NCBI RefSeq assembly: GCF_000425725.1
Contig: NZ_AUDZ01000016.1
Location: forward strand, 120,169 to 184,168
DNA: 64,000 nt
Direction: 5' to 3'
Source: Halomonas halocynthiae DSM 14573
GTDB lineage: Bacteria; Pseudomonadota; Gammaproteobacteria; Pseudomonadales; Halomonadaceae
The position numbers and the translations under genes are program-made. A model generated the notes under the pieces. It searched no databases. It was not told where the DNA came from and saw only the letters and a list, made by a program, of their open reading frames with translations. Below, one piece after another: positions 1 through 9,769 of this stretch; the stretch's first letter is position 1, and each line of letters begins with the position of its first letter.

Positions 1-86
1 GGTTCATCACTGTCGCCGGAAAGTGCACTGAACAACTTGTCGAACCAGTTTTTATTGCCCTGGCCACTCGGTCGGTCTTCGCTCAT
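1..86 (-). CDS. corC: CorC-type Mg/Co efflux or transporter-associated protein, N-terminal fragment
   Basis: Only the first 28 or so codons are in the window; the gene runs off the left edge. The peptide begins MSEDRPSGQGNKNWFDKLFS, matching the polar N-terminus followed by a Trp/Phe-Leu helix that precedes the CBS domains in CorC/HlyC-family proteins. Its ATG overlaps the TGA of ybeY by four bases (ATGA). The order miaB-ybeZ-ybeY-corC is conserved in gammaproteobacteria, which supports the call more strongly than the short peptide does. CorC-family proteins are linked to magnesium and cobalt efflux. Confidence 0.75.
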   Translation of the reverse strand, partial: MSEDRPSGQGNKNWFDKLFSALSGDSDE

Positions 87-592
87 GAGTTGTTTCTCTT
101 ATCCTCGGTATCGGGGGCTGATTCTGTTGTGGGTGCCTGATAAGGAGAGGCAATGCCCAGCTCGGCAAGAATAACGCATTCCAATGCCTCCATGGCGTTG
201 GCTTCGTCATCCCCCACATGATCGTAACCCATTAAATGCAGTGTGCCATGTACGACCATATGGGCGTAGTGGTCGCATAGGTTTTTGGCTTGTTCCTGAG
301 CTTCGCGTTGAATCACTGGTACGCAGATAACCAAGTCACCCAGTAGTGGTAACGCAAGGCCGGGTGGGCCGTCAAAAGGAAAAGACAGAACATTAGTGGA
401 AGACGGCTTGCCCCGATAAGTGTGGTTCAGGTGGTGACTCTCTTCCTCATCCACAAAGCGCACCGTTAGCTCATTACGTTGCTCGTCAGGGTGGTGGCCC
501 AGCACGGCCATCAGCCAACGCTCTAGAGCTTCAGTTGTTGGAATGTCGCCAGTGCCGCTGGCGTGTTGGCGGTCAATCTGCACAGCATTCAC
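83..592 (-). CDS. ybeY: Endoribonuclease YbeY, 16S rRNA 3'-end maturation
   Basis: 169-aa single-domain UPF0054 protein. The zinc-binding signature HGTLHLMGYDH is at residues 115-125, with metal ligands H115, H119 and H125. It is a single-strand endoribonuclease for 16S rRNA maturation and 70S quality control. The start is GTG and overlaps the TGA of ybeZ as GTGA; a GAGG-containing stretch lies about nine bases upstream inside ybeZ, so translation is probably coupled. The downstream corC start overlaps its stop. Length and gene order are normal for the family. Confidence 0.95.
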   Translation of the reverse strand: MNAVQIDRQHASGTGDIPTTEALERWLMAVLGHHPDEQRNELTVRFVDEEESHHLNHTYRGKPSSTNVLSFPFDGPPGLALPLLGDLVICVPVIQREAQEQAKNLCDHYAHMVVHGTLHLMGYDHVGDDEANAMEALECVILAELGIASPYQAPTTESAPDTEDKRNNS

Positions 593-1662
593 GGGTTGGC
601 ATCCTCATCGCGCTCGCGCCTCAGGCGGCGTGCGTCGCGCTCTTGTTGGCGCGTTTCTTTCTGGGCACGTTCCTGAGCTTCCTGCTCGGCCTCGAATACG
701 TCGTATGCTTCAATGATGCGCTGTACCAGTGGGTGGCGTACGACGTCCTTGGCCGAAAAATGGGTCATGCTAATGCCGGGTGTTTCACGCAGTACATCAA
801 GTACCTGGATGAGCCCTGAACTCTGGCCTCTGGGCAGGTCAACCTGGGTAATATCTCCGGTAATCACTGCGGTAGAACCAAAGCCAATGCGGGTCAGAAA
901 CATCTTCATCTGCTCGCGAGTCGTATTCTGACTCTCATCAAGAATGATGAAGGCGTTGTTAAGGGTACGGCCGCGCATGTAGGCCAGTGGAGCTATCTCG
1001 ATGATTTGGCGCTCGATTAGCTTGGCGACCTGCTCGAAACCAATCATTTCATACAAGGCGTCATATAGCGGGCGCAGGTAGGGATCAATTTTCTGAGCCA
1101 GGTCGCCAGGCAAGAAGCCGAGTTTTTCCCCCGCTTCAACGGCGGGGCGCACCAACAGAATACGGCGTACCTGCTGTTGATTCAGTGCTTCCACTGCTGC
1201 TGCGACGGCCAGATAAGTTTTGCCGGTACCCGCCGGCCCAATACCGAAGTTGATATCGTGGGCGCGTACGCTGGTGACGTAGGACTGTTGGTTGATACCG
1301 CGGGGTTTGATCAACATTTTCGGTGTGCGCAGAAGCACGTCGGCGTCCAAACTGCCTTCATCATCTTCCAATGCTTCGACCCCTGACTCCTGCAAATAAA
1401 GGTGCAGTGTTTCGGGGCTGAGGTCGCTGGACTCGGTCTCGCGATACAGGTGTTCAAGCAAGTTGGCACCTGCTCTGAGCCGGTGAGCTGGCCCAGCTAA
1501 TTGAAATGCATTACCGCGATTGCGTAGGGTAATACCTAGGCGCGATTCGATTAGGCGCAAGTGTTCGTCGCGTTGCCCGCATAGGTTGGCCAAACGACGC
1601 GGGTCGTTGGGTTCCAGGTTGAGAGTAGTGACACGATTGGCTGGAGTAGTTGACTGACTCAA
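589..1662 (-). CDS. ybeZ: PhoH-family ATPase YbeZ
   Basis: 357-aa PhoH-like P-loop protein. Walker A is GPAGTGKT at residues 142-149 and the Walker B region reads FIILDESQN. The N-terminal ~110 residues form a KH-like nucleic-acid-binding region and the C-terminus is a charged Arg/Glu-rich tail. YbeZ partners YbeY in RNA metabolism. The start appears to be TTG, since no in-frame ATG or GTG is available upstream of the conserved domain; no strong Shine-Dalgarno is visible. It is the first gene of a ybeZ-ybeY-corC unit and is separated from miaB by about 107 bases containing an inverted repeat. Confidence 0.93.
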   Translation of the reverse strand: MSQSTTPANRVTTLNLEPNDPRRLANLCGQRDEHLRLIESRLGITLRNRGNAFQLAGPAHRLRAGANLLEHLYRETESSDLSPETLHLYLQESGVEALEDDEGSLDADVLLRTPKMLIKPRGINQQSYVTSVRAHDINFGIGPAGTGKTYLAVAAAVEALNQQQVRRILLVRPAVEAGEKLGFLPGDLAQKIDPYLRPLYDALYEMIGFEQVAKLIERQIIEIAPLAYMRGRTLNNAFIILDESQNTTREQMKMFLTRIGFGSTAVITGDITQVDLPRGQSSGLIQVLDVLRETPGISMTHFSAKDVVRHPLVQRIIEAYDVFEAEQEAQERAQKETRQQERDARRLRRERDEDANP

Positions 1663-1705
1663 GACAGGCTGCCCATGAATAGGAGTGTAGTGGCGTCCAG
1701 CTTAC

Positions 1706-1727
1706 TGCCCCAACGGGTGTTGGGGCA
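1706..1727. repeat. Inverted repeat between miaB and ybeZ
   Basis: Nine-base perfect arms TGCCCCAAC and GTTGGGGCA with a four-base loop, just downstream of miaB and upstream of the ybeZ start on the minus strand. There is no T-run after the stem, so it is at most a weak terminator or an RNA-processing hairpin that sets miaB expression apart from ybeZ. Confidence 0.5.
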
Positions 1728-1769
1728 ATGTGCTCAGCATGGAATAGTGTGTTGCAGCCGCGCAGAGAC

Positions 1770-3113
1770 TCAAAAACGTTCGGGTGAGGCTAGCTCAGCG
1801 CGTAGTGAGTTGGGAAAGGCCTCGTTGATGACTACATCAACAAAGTGGCCGATTAATTCGGTTGGGTTAGCTGCTCGAAAATTCACCACCCGATTATTTT
1901 CAGTGCGTCCAGAGAGCTGGCCCGGGTCTTTGGGTGAGAACCCAGTGACCAGGATACGCTGAGTTGTTCCCACCATGCGCCGACTGATTTGCGCGGTCTG
2001 CTGGATGATGCGTGCCTGCAAAATGGCCAAGCGCTGCTTTTTTACCTCTTCAGGCGTTTCATCTTCAAGCTCAGCCGCAGGGGTGCCAGGGCGTGGTGAA
2101 TAGACAAAACTGAACGAGTGATCAAAGCCGATGCGATGGATCAGGTCCATCGTGGCTTCAAAGTCTTCCTCGGTTTCGCCTGGAAAGCCGATGATAAAGT
2201 CGGATGAGAAACTGATATCTGGGCGATTGGCGCGGATGCGCTCCATCTTATCGATGTATTCTTCAACGCTGTGGCCGCGTTTCATGGCGCTCAGAATGCG
2301 GTTAGAGCCCGACTGCACTGGCAGGTGTAGATGGCTGACCAGTTCAGGAATGTCTAAATAGGCGTCGACAAGGCTTTCGGTAAACTCCACCGGATGAGAG
2401 GTGGTAAAGCGTACTCGGTCGATGCCATCCACTGCTGCAACACAGCTGATTAATTCGGCTAGGTCGATTTCGTCGCCCATCATGTTTTCACCACGATAAG
2501 CATTAACGTTCTGGCCAAGCAGGTTGACTTCGCGTACGCCTTGATCGGCTAGGTGAATGATTTCGTCCATGACGTTTTCAAACGGCCGAGAGACTTCTTC
2601 GCCTCGGGTGTAGGGCACCACGCAGAAGGTGCAGTATTTTGAGCAGCCTTCCATAATTGATACAAACGCCGTTGCGCCATCGGAGCTGGGCTTGGGCAAA
2701 TGATCAAACTTCTCGATCTCGGGAAAGGTCACATCAACGACGGAAATCTGGTCGTTACGGCTGGCATCCAGCATGGTTGGAACGCGGTGTAGCGTCTGGG
2801 GGCCAAATACCAGGTCGACGTGGGGGGCTCGCTTGCGAATGGCATCACCTTCCTGACTGGCGACACAGCCGCCTACGCCAATCACTAGGTCAGGGTTGGC
2901 TGCTTTAAGCTTTTTCCAGCGCCCCAGTTGATGAAATACCTTCTCCTGCGCCTTCTCACGGATTGAGCAGGTGTTGAGCAGGATGACATCAGCTTCCTGT
3001 TCGTTATCGGTAATTTCAAGCTGATGAGACTCGCCGAGTAGGTCCGCCATACGAGCGGAGTCGTACTCGTTCATCTGGCAGCCGTGGGTTTTGATGAAGA
3101 GCTTCTTCGTCAT
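1770..3113 (-). CDS. miaB: tRNA-2-methylthio-N6-dimethylallyladenosine synthase MiaB
   Basis: 447-aa methylthiotransferase. The start chosen is the ATG giving [15 protein letters not shown]; an upstream in-frame ATG would add 12 non-conserved residues. The UPF0004 domain supplies C12, C49 and C83 for the auxiliary cluster. The radical-SAM motif is C157-x3-C161-x2-C164 within [15 protein letters not shown] domain forms the last ~65 residues. It thiomethylates i6A37 in tRNAs that read UNN codons. That includes tRNA-Trp, which makes it relevant to the trp attenuator in this window, since such modification tunes leader-peptide translation. Confidence 0.96.
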   Translation of the reverse strand: MTKKLFIKTHGCQMNEYDSARMADLLGESHQLEITDNEQEADVILLNTCSIREKAQEKVFHQLGRWKKLKAANPDLVIGVGGCVASQEGDAIRKRAPHVDLVFGPQTLHRVPTMLDASRNDQISVVDVTFPEIEKFDHLPKPSSDGATAFVSIMEGCSKYCTFCVVPYTRGEEVSRPFENVMDEIIHLADQGVREVNLLGQNVNAYRGENMMGDEIDLAELISCVAAVDGIDRVRFTTSHPVEFTESLVDAYLDIPELVSHLHLPVQSGSNRILSAMKRGHSVEEYIDKMERIRANRPDISFSSDFIIGFPGETEEDFEATMDLIHRIGFDHSFSFVYSPRPGTPAAELEDETPEEVKKQRLAILQARIIQQTAQISRRMVGTTQRILVTGFSPKDPGQLSGRTENNRVVNFRAANPTELIGHFVDVVINEAFPNSLRAELASPERF

Positions 3114-3252
3114 ATCGCTGTCACTGTCATAAGAACCGGGCCATGGCACATCTTGAGGTGCGCCAACAGCAAGTGGATAGGCTTGATAAAATTCTCGGTA
3201 TTGAGTCTTGGAGTTTCTGGAAGGCCGAGCGCCTTCATCGACAAGGCCACAT

Positions 3253-3258
3253 ATTATA
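3253..3258 (-). promoter_or_regulatory. Candidate -10 box for miaB
   Basis: A perfect TATAAT on the minus strand lies about 140 bases upstream of the miaB start. No good -35 hexamer is seen 16-18 bases upstream, so this is only a candidate. Confidence 0.3.
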
Positions 3259-3452
3259 CGCAGGGCTTGCGCTGGGGGCTAGTTTGAAAGCGGCAGAGTC
3301 CACTGCTGTTATGCTACGCTTCCCGCCAGAACAGATGCTCTAATGGCGCGGCAGGGTAGAAAAATAAAACGCGAGTGATCAAAAATTGAGCAACTTCGGC
3401 AAGGCGTGTTGGTATGCGGGCCTGGGCAATGTGTGCATGAGTTTTCCTGCCG

Positions 3453-3477
3453 TTTATCCACAGAAGCTGTGGGTAAA
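3453..3477. repeat. Inverted DnaA-box-like pair
   Basis: TTTATCCACAG, a three-base spacer, then CTGTGGGTAAA. The left arm contains TTATCCACA, identical to the strong DnaA-box consensus; the right arm is its inverse with one change. It lies in the 540-base space between divergent miaB and the SH3 gene (3114-3653), where no other gene was recognised. It could be a DnaA site or a hairpin in the SH3-gene leader. Confidence 0.4.
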
Positions 3478-3653
3478 CCGTAAGGGCCTTGGCCAGCGCT
3501 GTCAGCTACTTGAAATTGCCAAGGGTGTGTGGCGTGTTTTGTTAGCATGGCCCAAGCGCTAATTTTCGCCATAAAGTAGGCGCGTGTCAGTTCAGCACAG
3601 AGGCATGCGTGATATGCCTTGGATAGGCAAGAAAACATCAGGACGACGCAATC

Positions 3654-4280
3654 ATGAGGCAATATATTAAGACAATCGGGCTAGGAATGTTGACCTTGAC
3701 CCTGGCGCTTCCGCTTCAAGCTCAGCAGGACAGCTCTGACAAGGGCTGGGTGTCTGACGAAATTACAACGTTCGTGCGCAGCGGCCCCACGGATGGTTAT
3801 CGTATCGTTGGCCGCTTGGAAGCTGGTGCTCCTGTGACAGTGTTGGAGGTTAGCGGGGATTACACGCACGTTCGCAGTGAAAGTGGAGACGAGGTATGGG
3901 TTCCTAGCAGCGATATTCAGCAGACGCCTAGTGCTCAGGCTCGGGTGCCAGAGCTTGAGGCGCGGGTTGATACCTTGACGAGTGAGTTGGCTGGTATCAA
4001 TAGCACGTGGGATGGGCGTCTTGGCTCACTAAACGAGACGTTGGAAATCCGTGAGAAGCGTATTGCGCAGTTGGAAACGCAAAATAATGCATTGGCTACA
4101 GAAGCTGAGGCCGCGCAAGCTCGAGTGCGTCAGCTGGAAGCTCATCTTAATACGGAAGAAAATGATTTGCTGATGCGCTACTTCATGTATGGCGGTGGCG
4201 TAGCGGGAGCCGGACTTGTGTTGGGGTTAATTGTGCCGCACTTGCCACGCCGTCGCCGTCGTAGCAGTAACTGGTTCTGA
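3654..4280 (+). CDS. SH3-domain membrane protein (YgiM / TIGR04211 type)
   Basis: 208 aa. A signal peptide (residues 1-23, ending LQAQQ) is followed by a bacterial SH3 domain at about 30-85 containing FVRSGPTDGYRIVGRLEAG. A coiled-coil rich in Leu/Glu/Ala spans about 95-165. A C-terminal transmembrane helix (about 175-195) ends in a run of arginines. This layout matches the TIGR04211/YgiM family, anchored in the inner membrane with the SH3 domain in the periplasm. The function is not established; a cell-wall or envelope role is inferred. The tpm gene starts four bases after the stop. Confidence 0.85.
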   Translation: MRQYIKTIGLGMLTLTLALPLQAQQDSSDKGWVSDEITTFVRSGPTDGYRIVGRLEAGAPVTVLEVSGDYTHVRSESGDEVWVPSSDIQQTPSAQARVPELEARVDTLTSELAGINSTWDGRLGSLNETLEIREKRIAQLETQNNALATEAEAAQARVRQLEAHLNTEENDLLMRYFMYGGGVAGAGLVLGLIVPHLPRRRRRSSNWF

Positions 4281-4284
4281 TGCT

Positions 4285-4932
4285 ATGAGTGATGAATGGT
4301 TTAAGCGTTGGGAAGAAGGGCGTATCGGTTTTCATCGTACTCAAGTGCACCCTGCCTTAGTGCGCTATTGGCCTGAGTTGCAGGTGCCACCGACTAGCGG
4401 TGTGCTGGTGCCACTGTGTGGAAAAAGTCTGGATATGCGCTGGTTGGCCAAGCAGGGCTACCCAGTGCTTGGCATTGAGCTGGCATCTCAGGCTATTGAG
4501 CAATTTCTGGCTGATGGTGAAGGTGAGATTTCCCGCTACCGCCATAACAGTTTTGACGTTAGCCGTCAGGGCAGTGTGGAGTTGTGGTGTGGGGATATTT
4601 TTCATTTCCACATCCGTGAAGCCGCCCGTGTGGGCGCTTTCTACGACCGTGCTGCGCTGGTTGCCTTACCTGAAGCTGCTCGTCAGCGCTATGCCTTTCA
4701 TCTGGCCCAGTTGCTGCCGCCTGGTGCCAAAGGCCTAGTTGTTGGGCTAACGCGTCCGGCAGGTGATGCGGGTGGCCCACCTTACTCGGTGAGCCATGCG
4801 GAAATGGAGCAACTGTTTGCGCCTAATTTTCGTCTTGAACACCTGAGTGATGGTGCTGAGGAACCTGGCAGCGGATTTCGCGAACATGTCTGGTCGCTGG
4901 TGCGGCGTGGTCCTCAGCAGAGAGCGTTCTAG
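4285..4932 (+). CDS. tpm: Thiopurine S-methyltransferase
   Basis: 215-aa SAM-dependent methyltransferase. The start is the ATG giving MSDEWFKRWEEGRIGFH; the reading frame stays open upstream but that part overlaps the SH3 gene. The SAM-binding region includes VLVPLCGKSLDMRWLAKQGY and later FYDRAALVALPEAARQRYA, both diagnostic of bacterial TPMT. In pseudomonads this enzyme methylates thiopurines and is linked to tellurite or selenite resistance; the physiological substrate here is unknown. No strong Shine-Dalgarno is visible, so it is probably translated by coupling to the upstream gene. Confidence 0.92.
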   Translation: MSDEWFKRWEEGRIGFHRTQVHPALVRYWPELQVPPTSGVLVPLCGKSLDMRWLAKQGYPVLGIELASQAIEQFLADGEGEISRYRHNSFDVSRQGSVELWCGDIFHFHIREAARVGAFYDRAALVALPEAARQRYAFHLAQLLPPGAKGLVVGLTRPAGDAGGPPYSVSHAEMEQLFAPNFRLEHLSDGAEEPGSGFREHVWSLVRRGPQQRAF

Positions 4933-4943
4933 CGACTTGACGA

Positions 4944-5537
4944 TTACCTGGCTAGTACGCCCGCCAGTTTTGGGTCGCTGAACGCACGGTTTAGGGCGTC
5001 AGCAAGTAGCGCTTCGATCATTTGTAAATTGCTTTTTTTGCTTGGTCGCATGCCCACCGCAAAGCTTTGGTTACGGGTGACGGTATAAGTGCCGGTGTAA
5101 GTGGTGCCTTGGTTGGCTGCCTCGGCAATCAATACCGCCTGAATGCTGGCTTCGTCAATCAGTGCGCGCCCAGCCCCGCGTTCGTAGCCAAGAGTCTCTA
5201 ACGTCAAGGTGAGCTTGGGTCCGCTGGCTGAACTGGTGGCGCTGGGGGTGAAGCCCATGTCGCTCACTGCACGCTCGGCTTCTGCCTGTAAGCTGGCCTT
5301 GAGCTGAGCCGGTTCAATAGTGATGGTCGACGTTGACATCGCATTGCCGGTGCGCGTGCCGATAATGCGACTCTGAGGTTCATATATTGTAGAGACCGCA
5401 ACCATTTGCCCTTGACCAACCAGCGGAACCGCAACGGTTCGTGTGGGCATGGGTTGTAGGTAGTGAGGGCTGGCGCAGCCGCTGATGATCACTGTGATGG
5501 CAAGGCAGGCCAGTAAGGCAAAACGTCGTGGAGCCAT
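4944..5537 (-). CDS. YajG-like outer-membrane lipoprotein
   Basis: 197 aa with a lipoprotein signal: hydrophobic core LLACLAITVIISG then Cys21 (ISGC lipobox). The mature part has a conserved layout: a short proline-rich leader, a strand-rich core, an 'AERAVSDMGF' helix and a C-terminal helix with DALNRAFSDPKL. Size and architecture resemble the uncharacterised YajG lipoprotein family of enterobacteria and pseudomonads. It is convergent with tpm (11-base gap) and has its own promoter region before cysA. Function unknown; the family call is from visual similarity. Confidence 0.65.
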   Translation of the reverse strand: MAPRRFALLACLAITVIISGCASPHYLQPMPTRTVAVPLVGQGQMVAVSTIYEPQSRIIGTRTGNAMSTSTITIEPAQLKASLQAEAERAVSDMGFTPSATSSASGPKLTLTLETLGYERGAGRALIDEASIQAVLIAEAANQGTTYTGTYTVTRNQSFAVGMRPSKKSNLQMIEALLADALNRAFSDPKLAGVLAR

Positions 5538-5628
5538 AAAACGTCCTTCTACGCGCAGGTTTTCGTTAGAAAATGAGCCTAGCAGTCGGCTGGCTAACTG
5601 TCTTGCGTTATCTCGGTGTTACTGTTTC

Positions 5629-6729
5629 TCAAGCGCTCAGGCGCAGCTCTTCCGGGGCGTCTAAACGCTGCCCGTCGGCATCAAAGCGATGCCATTGCAG
5701 CGGTCTGGCATATAGGCGCTGTCCACGCTGGGGTGATAGTTCGGCCACATCGCTGTGGCGCGCGCTGACTAACCAAGGTGCGGGTAGCCAGTCGGCGCTT
5801 AGCTCAACGCGAAGGTCGGCACCGACTGGAACCACGGCAGTAACCGTCACTGGCAGATGAGCATCTGATGTCGGGGCGTGGCCTAGTGTCAGCTCATGAG
5901 GGCGCATCAAGAGTGTTTGCGGGCCCTGGGGCAGCTCGGCGTTGAGTCGGGCGTCGCCACAGGTCAGAACGCCATTGCGTACGTCGCCTTCCAGGGTGTT
6001 CACATCACCTAGGAACTCAAATACGAAGCGGTTAGCCGGTGCACGATATAGCGCTTCGGGTGTATCGATTTGTTCAATGCGACCCTCGCTCATCACTACG
6101 ACGCGGTCTGACAGCTCTAACGCTTCTTCTTGATCGTGGGTCACGAAAACACTGGTGAAATTCAGTTCGTCGTGGAGGTGTCGCAACCAGCGGCGGAGTT
6201 CTTGGCGTACTTTGGCGTCCAGAGCACCGAAAGGCTCATCAAGTAACAGAACATCAGGGCGCAGCGCTAAGGCTCGGGCCAAGGCGACGCGCTGCTGTTG
6301 GCCGCCTGATAGCTGGGCGGGATAGCGGTCGGCCAAGTGTGCGAGCTGTACCATTTCCAGCAGCTGATAGACTCGGCTACGAATCTCAGCGCTGGAAGGG
6401 CGTGATTTACGTGGCATAACTGTTAGACCAAAAGCCACGTTGTCGGCCACTGTCATGTGGCGAAATAGCGCGTAATGCTGAAAAACAAAGCCGATGCGTC
6501 GGTCACGGACATGCACCCGGGTGACGTCTCGCTCACCAAAGTGAATGCGTGCCGATGGGTGTGGGTCGGCGTTTTCAAGCCCGGCAAGAATACGCAGTAG
6601 CGTGGTCTTACCCGAACCGGATGGGCCCAGCAGCCCGATTAACTCGCCGTCGCGGATGTCCAGGTCGATCGGCGACAGGGCGCGTGAGCGACCGAAGTGC
6701 TTCTGGATATTCTCGATGCGAATGCTCAT
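5629..6729 (-). CDS. cysA: Sulfate/thiosulfate ABC transporter ATPase CysA
   Basis: 366 aa. The start [15 protein letters not shown] overlaps the cysW stop as ATGA; a 10-residue upstream extension is possible but not conserved. Walker A GPSGSGKT is at 35-42, signature LSGGQQQR at 140-147, Walker B LLLDEP at 161-166. A C-terminal TOBE-like regulatory domain follows from about residue 235. It energises import of sulfate and thiosulfate with CysT and CysW and is the last gene of the operon. No clear terminator follows. Confidence 0.96.
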   Translation of the reverse strand: MSIRIENIQKHFGRSRALSPIDLDIRDGELIGLLGPSGSGKTTLLRILAGLENADPHPSARIHFGERDVTRVHVRDRRIGFVFQHYALFRHMTVADNVAFGLTVMPRKSRPSSAEIRSRVYQLLEMVQLAHLADRYPAQLSGGQQQRVALARALALRPDVLLLDEPFGALDAKVRQELRRWLRHLHDELNFTSVFVTHDQEEALELSDRVVVMSEGRIEQIDTPEALYRAPANRFVFEFLGDVNTLEGDVRNGVLTCGDARLNAELPQGPQTLLMRPHELTLGHAPTSDAHLPVTVTAVVPVGADLRVELSADWLPAPWLVSARHSDVAELSPQRGQRLYARPLQWHRFDADGQRLDAPEELRLSA

Positions 6730-7553
6730 GACACGCTCTCCCGGCGCGCAGTGCGCCATTCCAGGCCAGCTTTTGCGGCCAGTGTAAGCAGGGCAATTAA
6801 GGCTAGCAGGGCGGCGCAGGCAAAAGCGCCGACGGTGTTGTAGTCCTGGTATAGCAGTTCAACGTGTAACGGCAGGGTGTTGGTTTGGCCGCGAATGGCA
6901 CCCGACACCACTGATACTGCACCGAACTCGCCCACCGCGCGGGCGTTGGTGAGAATCACGCCATACAACAGCGCCCAGCGAATGTTGGGTAGCGTCACCC
7001 GGCGAAACAAGGTGAACCCCGAGGCACCTAGAGTGACTGCCGCCTCTTCATCCCGCGACCCTTGAGCCTGCATCAATGGAATCAGCTCGCGTGCCACGAA
7101 GGGGCAGGTGACAAATATCGTGACCATCAGAATGCCGGGCCAAGCGAACATCAACTGAATGTCGTGGGTGTCAAGCCAACTACCGATCCAGCCATTGCGT
7201 CCGTACAGCAGCAGATAGACCAAACCTGCGACGACGGGTGAAATGGCAAACGGAATATCGATCAACGTTTGTAGTAGCCGTCGCCCAGGGAAAGTGAACC
7301 GGGTGACTAGCCAAGCCAGCATGACGCCAAATACCAAGTTGACGGGAATGGTCAGCACGGTAATGAACAGCGTCAGGCCGATGGCCGACAGTGTATAGGT
7401 GTCGGTGATGTTGACCATGAACGTGCCTAAGCCTTTGGCGAAGGCTTGGCTGAAAATAGCCACCAGCGGAAGCAGCAGAAACAAGGCTGCTAATATGACG
7501 GCGCTGCCAATCAGTAGCCGGCGCAGCGCCGGTGCATCACCGATCCGTTGCAT
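6726..7553 (-). CDS. cysW: Sulfate/thiosulfate ABC permease CysW
   Basis: 275-aa inner-membrane permease with about six hydrophobic segments and the cytoplasmic EAA-type loop ([20 protein letters not shown], about residues 166-185) that contacts CysA. The family-typical [15 protein letters not shown] stretch, present in both sulfate permeases, lies at about 201-215. The start overlaps the cysT stop by one base (TGATG) and its stop overlaps the cysA start. Normal length. Confidence 0.95.
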   Translation of the reverse strand: MQRIGDAPALRRLLIGSAVILAALFLLLPLVAIFSQAFAKGLGTFMVNITDTYTLSAIGLTLFITVLTIPVNLVFGVMLAWLVTRFTFPGRRLLQTLIDIPFAISPVVAGLVYLLLYGRNGWIGSWLDTHDIQLMFAWPGILMVTIFVTCPFVARELIPLMQAQGSRDEEAAVTLGASGFTLFRRVTLPNIRWALLYGVILTNARAVGEFGAVSVVSGAIRGQTNTLPLHVELLYQDYNTVGAFACAALLALIALLTLAAKAGLEWRTARRESVS

Positions 7554-8413
7554 CAGCTATTTCCTCCGTGCAGTCGGCGAATGAAACGGCCTTGCCACAG
7601 GTTGATTGCCAGTAGCAGCCCGAGAGACGTTGCCAGCACTACTGAGGCGATGGCTGAGGCTCCGGCATAGTCGTACTCTTGCAGTTTGACGAAAATCATC
7701 AGCGAGGTGATCTCGGTTTCAAACGGCATATTTCCGGCAATGAAAATAACGGCACCGAACTCACCTAGCGAGCGCACAAAGGCCAGCCCTGTGCCGGTGA
7801 CGAGGGCTGGCCACAAATGTGGCAAAATCACGCGGCGAAAGGCTACGCCATCCCGAGCGCCTAGGGTCATGGCGGCTTCGTCCACCTCGGCGGGGAGGTC
7901 TTCGAGTATTGGCTGCACCGTGCGCACCACAAACGGAATACTGGTAAATGCCATGGCCAGAGCGATGCCAACCCAGGTGTAGGAGACCTCGATGCCAAAT
8001 GGTGCTAGTGCTTTACCCATCCAGCCACTGCTGGAATACAGTGTGGCCAAGGTGATCCCGGCGACTGCGGTGGGTAACGCAAAAGGCAAATCCATCAAGG
8101 CATCCAGCAGGCGTTTGCCGGGAAACTCATAGCGCACCAGCACCCATGCTAATAGCAGTCCAAAGGCGGCATTAATCAAAGCCGCCGCGGCGGCTGCTCC
8201 TATGGTAGTGACATAGCTGGCTACCACGCGAGGCTCGGTGATGACATGCCAGTACTCAGCCAACGATAGCTTGGAGAGTTGGCCTACCAGACCCGTCAGA
8301 GGGAGCAATAGTACCAGCGAGACAAAGGTCAGGCTGATACCTAACGACAGGCCAAATCCCGGCAGCACCCGCATGGGGCGCGCCGAGATGAAGGAGAGAG
8401 TGGAAGGACTCAT
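7553..8413 (-). CDS. cysT: Sulfate/thiosulfate ABC permease CysT (CysU)
   Basis: 286-aa permease paralogous to CysW. It shows the family EAA loop (EVDEAAMTLGARDGVAFRRV) and the motif VRSLGEFGAVIFIAGN. About six membrane segments are visible, starting with VLLLPLTGLVGQL. CysT and CysW form the heterodimeric channel. It sits 18 bases downstream of the binding-protein gene and overlaps cysW by one base, so the four genes form one transcript. Confidence 0.95.
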   Translation of the reverse strand: MSPSTLSFISARPMRVLPGFGLSLGISLTFVSLVLLLPLTGLVGQLSKLSLAEYWHVITEPRVVASYVTTIGAAAAAALINAAFGLLLAWVLVRYEFPGKRLLDALMDLPFALPTAVAGITLATLYSSSGWMGKALAPFGIEVSYTWVGIALAMAFTSIPFVVRTVQPILEDLPAEVDEAAMTLGARDGVAFRRVILPHLWPALVTGTGLAFVRSLGEFGAVIFIAGNMPFETEITSLMIFVKLQEYDYAGASAIASVVLATSLGLLLAINLWQGRFIRRLHGGNS

Positions 8414-8431
8414 GGGCTGCGCTACTCAGGC

Positions 8432-9457
8432 TTAGCGACGCTGCAACTGGTCGAGCTGACCACCGCTGGCGAAATGGGTTTTCATGGCCTGATCCCAACC
8501 ACCGAACACATCTTCGACTTTGAACAGTTGAGTGTCTGGGAACTGGTCGGCGAACTCTTCGACGACGGTTTGATTGTTGACTCGGTAATTGAATCCGGCT
8601 AGCAGACGTTGGGCCTCTTCACTATACAAAAAATCCAGATAGTCACGAGCCAAGTCGAGGTTGTCATTGCGCTCGGCATTTTCTTCCACAACTGCCACCG
8701 GGAATTCTGCAAGAATGCTGACGGGCGGCACAATAACCTCGTAATCGTCGCTGCCGTACTCGCCGCGAATGTTGTTGACCTCAGACTCAAAGCTGATCAG
8801 AACATCGCCAATACCACGTTCAATGAAGCTGGTAGTCGCGCCGCGGCCGCCGGTGTCAAACACTTTTACATTGCCAAGAAAGTCGCTCATGAACGCCTGT
8901 ATTTGTTCTTCATTGCCGTCGAACTGCTCATTGGCTGAGCCCCAGGCCGCCAGGTAGGTGTAACGTCCGTTGCCGGATGTTTTGGGGTTGGGGAAAACCA
9001 GCTCGACACCTTCGGCAGCCAGATCGTCCCAGCTTTCGATGCCCTTAGGGTTGCCTTTGCGTACCAAAAAGGCGGTGGTGGAGTAATAGGGCGAGGCGTT
9101 GTTGTCGAGCTGTTGCTGCCAGTTTTCTGCCACCATGCCGTCGTCAGCCAGTACCTGAACATCGGTAACCTGGTTGTAGGTTACTACGTCAGCGCGTAAG
9201 CCCTGCATAATGGCGCGCGCCTGGGCTGATGAGCCACCATGAGACTGTTTGATGGTCAAGGTATCGCCTTCGTTCTGGGCTTCCCAGTTGGCTTTGAATA
9301 GCGGATTGACCTCGGCAAACAGCTCGCGAGCAATATCGTAGGACGAGTTAAGCAGCTCGCGGTCTTCTGCCATGGCAGGTGCTGCCGCCGACAATGTCAG
9401 CCCGAGCGCAATGGCTAGACTGGGGAGGGTGCGTGTAACAGACAATGACGTTGGCAT
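8432..9457 (-). CDS. sbp: Periplasmic sulfate-binding protein
   Basis: 341 aa. A Sec signal peptide (residues 1-30, cleavage after PAMA) precedes a type-II binding-protein fold. Family landmarks include [13 protein letters not shown] at the mature N-terminus, [30 protein letters not shown] and the C-terminal [16 protein letters not shown]. It delivers sulfate or thiosulfate to CysTWA. It is the first gene of the operon, which fits its need for high expression. It could equally be labelled CysP; the two are hard to separate by eye. Confidence 0.93.
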   Translation of the reverse strand: MPTSLSVTRTLPSLAIALGLTLSAAAPAMAEDRELLNSSYDIARELFAEVNPLFKANWEAQNEGDTLTIKQSHGGSSAQARAIMQGLRADVVTYNQVTDVQVLADDGMVAENWQQQLDNNASPYYSTTAFLVRKGNPKGIESWDDLAAEGVELVFPNPKTSGNGRYTYLAAWGSANEQFDGNEEQIQAFMSDFLGNVKVFDTGGRGATTSFIERGIGDVLISFESEVNNIRGEYGSDDYEVIVPPVSILAEFPVAVVEENAERNDNLDLARDYLDFLYSEEAQRLLAGFNYRVNNQTVVEEFADQFPDTQLFKVEDVFGGWDQAMKTHFASGGQLDQLQRR

Positions 9458-9515
9458 AAGAACCTCAAGGCAGGGGGCAAGTGATGGCCTACCATATCAG
9501 CCTTAAAAGAAATTG

Positions 9516-9544
9516 ATTATATGTTTTTTATTCTATTTTAGAAT
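9516..9544 (-). promoter_or_regulatory. Promoter of the sulfate-uptake operon, probably CysB-activated
   Basis: On the minus strand a perfect -10 TATAAT (9516-9521) is preceded, 17 bases away, by a poor -35 (ATTCTA, 9539-9544) within a very AT-rich tract. A weak -35 plus AT-rich upstream DNA is typical of activator-dependent cys promoters, and cysB is encoded at 51.6 kb. The -10 lies about 59 bases upstream of the sbp start. The rest of 9458-9757 shows no convincing gene. Confidence 0.5.
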
Positions 9545-9769
9545 ATGTGTATTGGGGTCAGTGTCAGCAGCAGGAGTGTGGGTGTTCTTTCCTGATGTTT
9601 TTCCAGGAGAGTTTCGGCGTGTTTCTTATTTTGCTATTGCTTCCAGCAATTTTGATAAAGAAAAAGCAGATTTAATGAAAAGCCTTCTTGGCGGTGTCTC
9701 TGTTATTAAGTCAAAATGCTGCAATGACTCTATAAACCCAGAATACCAATTCTTTTAATGAGGTGGTTT

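Noticed and set aside
3309..3662. Minus-strand 117-codon open frame between miaB and the SH3 gene
   Set aside because: Cys/His-rich random-looking composition, overlaps the SH3 promoter region and the DnaA-box pair, no Shine-Dalgarno.
9513..9758. Plus-strand 81-codon open frame upstream of the barrel-protein gene
   Set aside because: It covers the probable sulfate-operon promoter, has no Shine-Dalgarno, and its composition is not protein-like beyond the first hydrophobic run.
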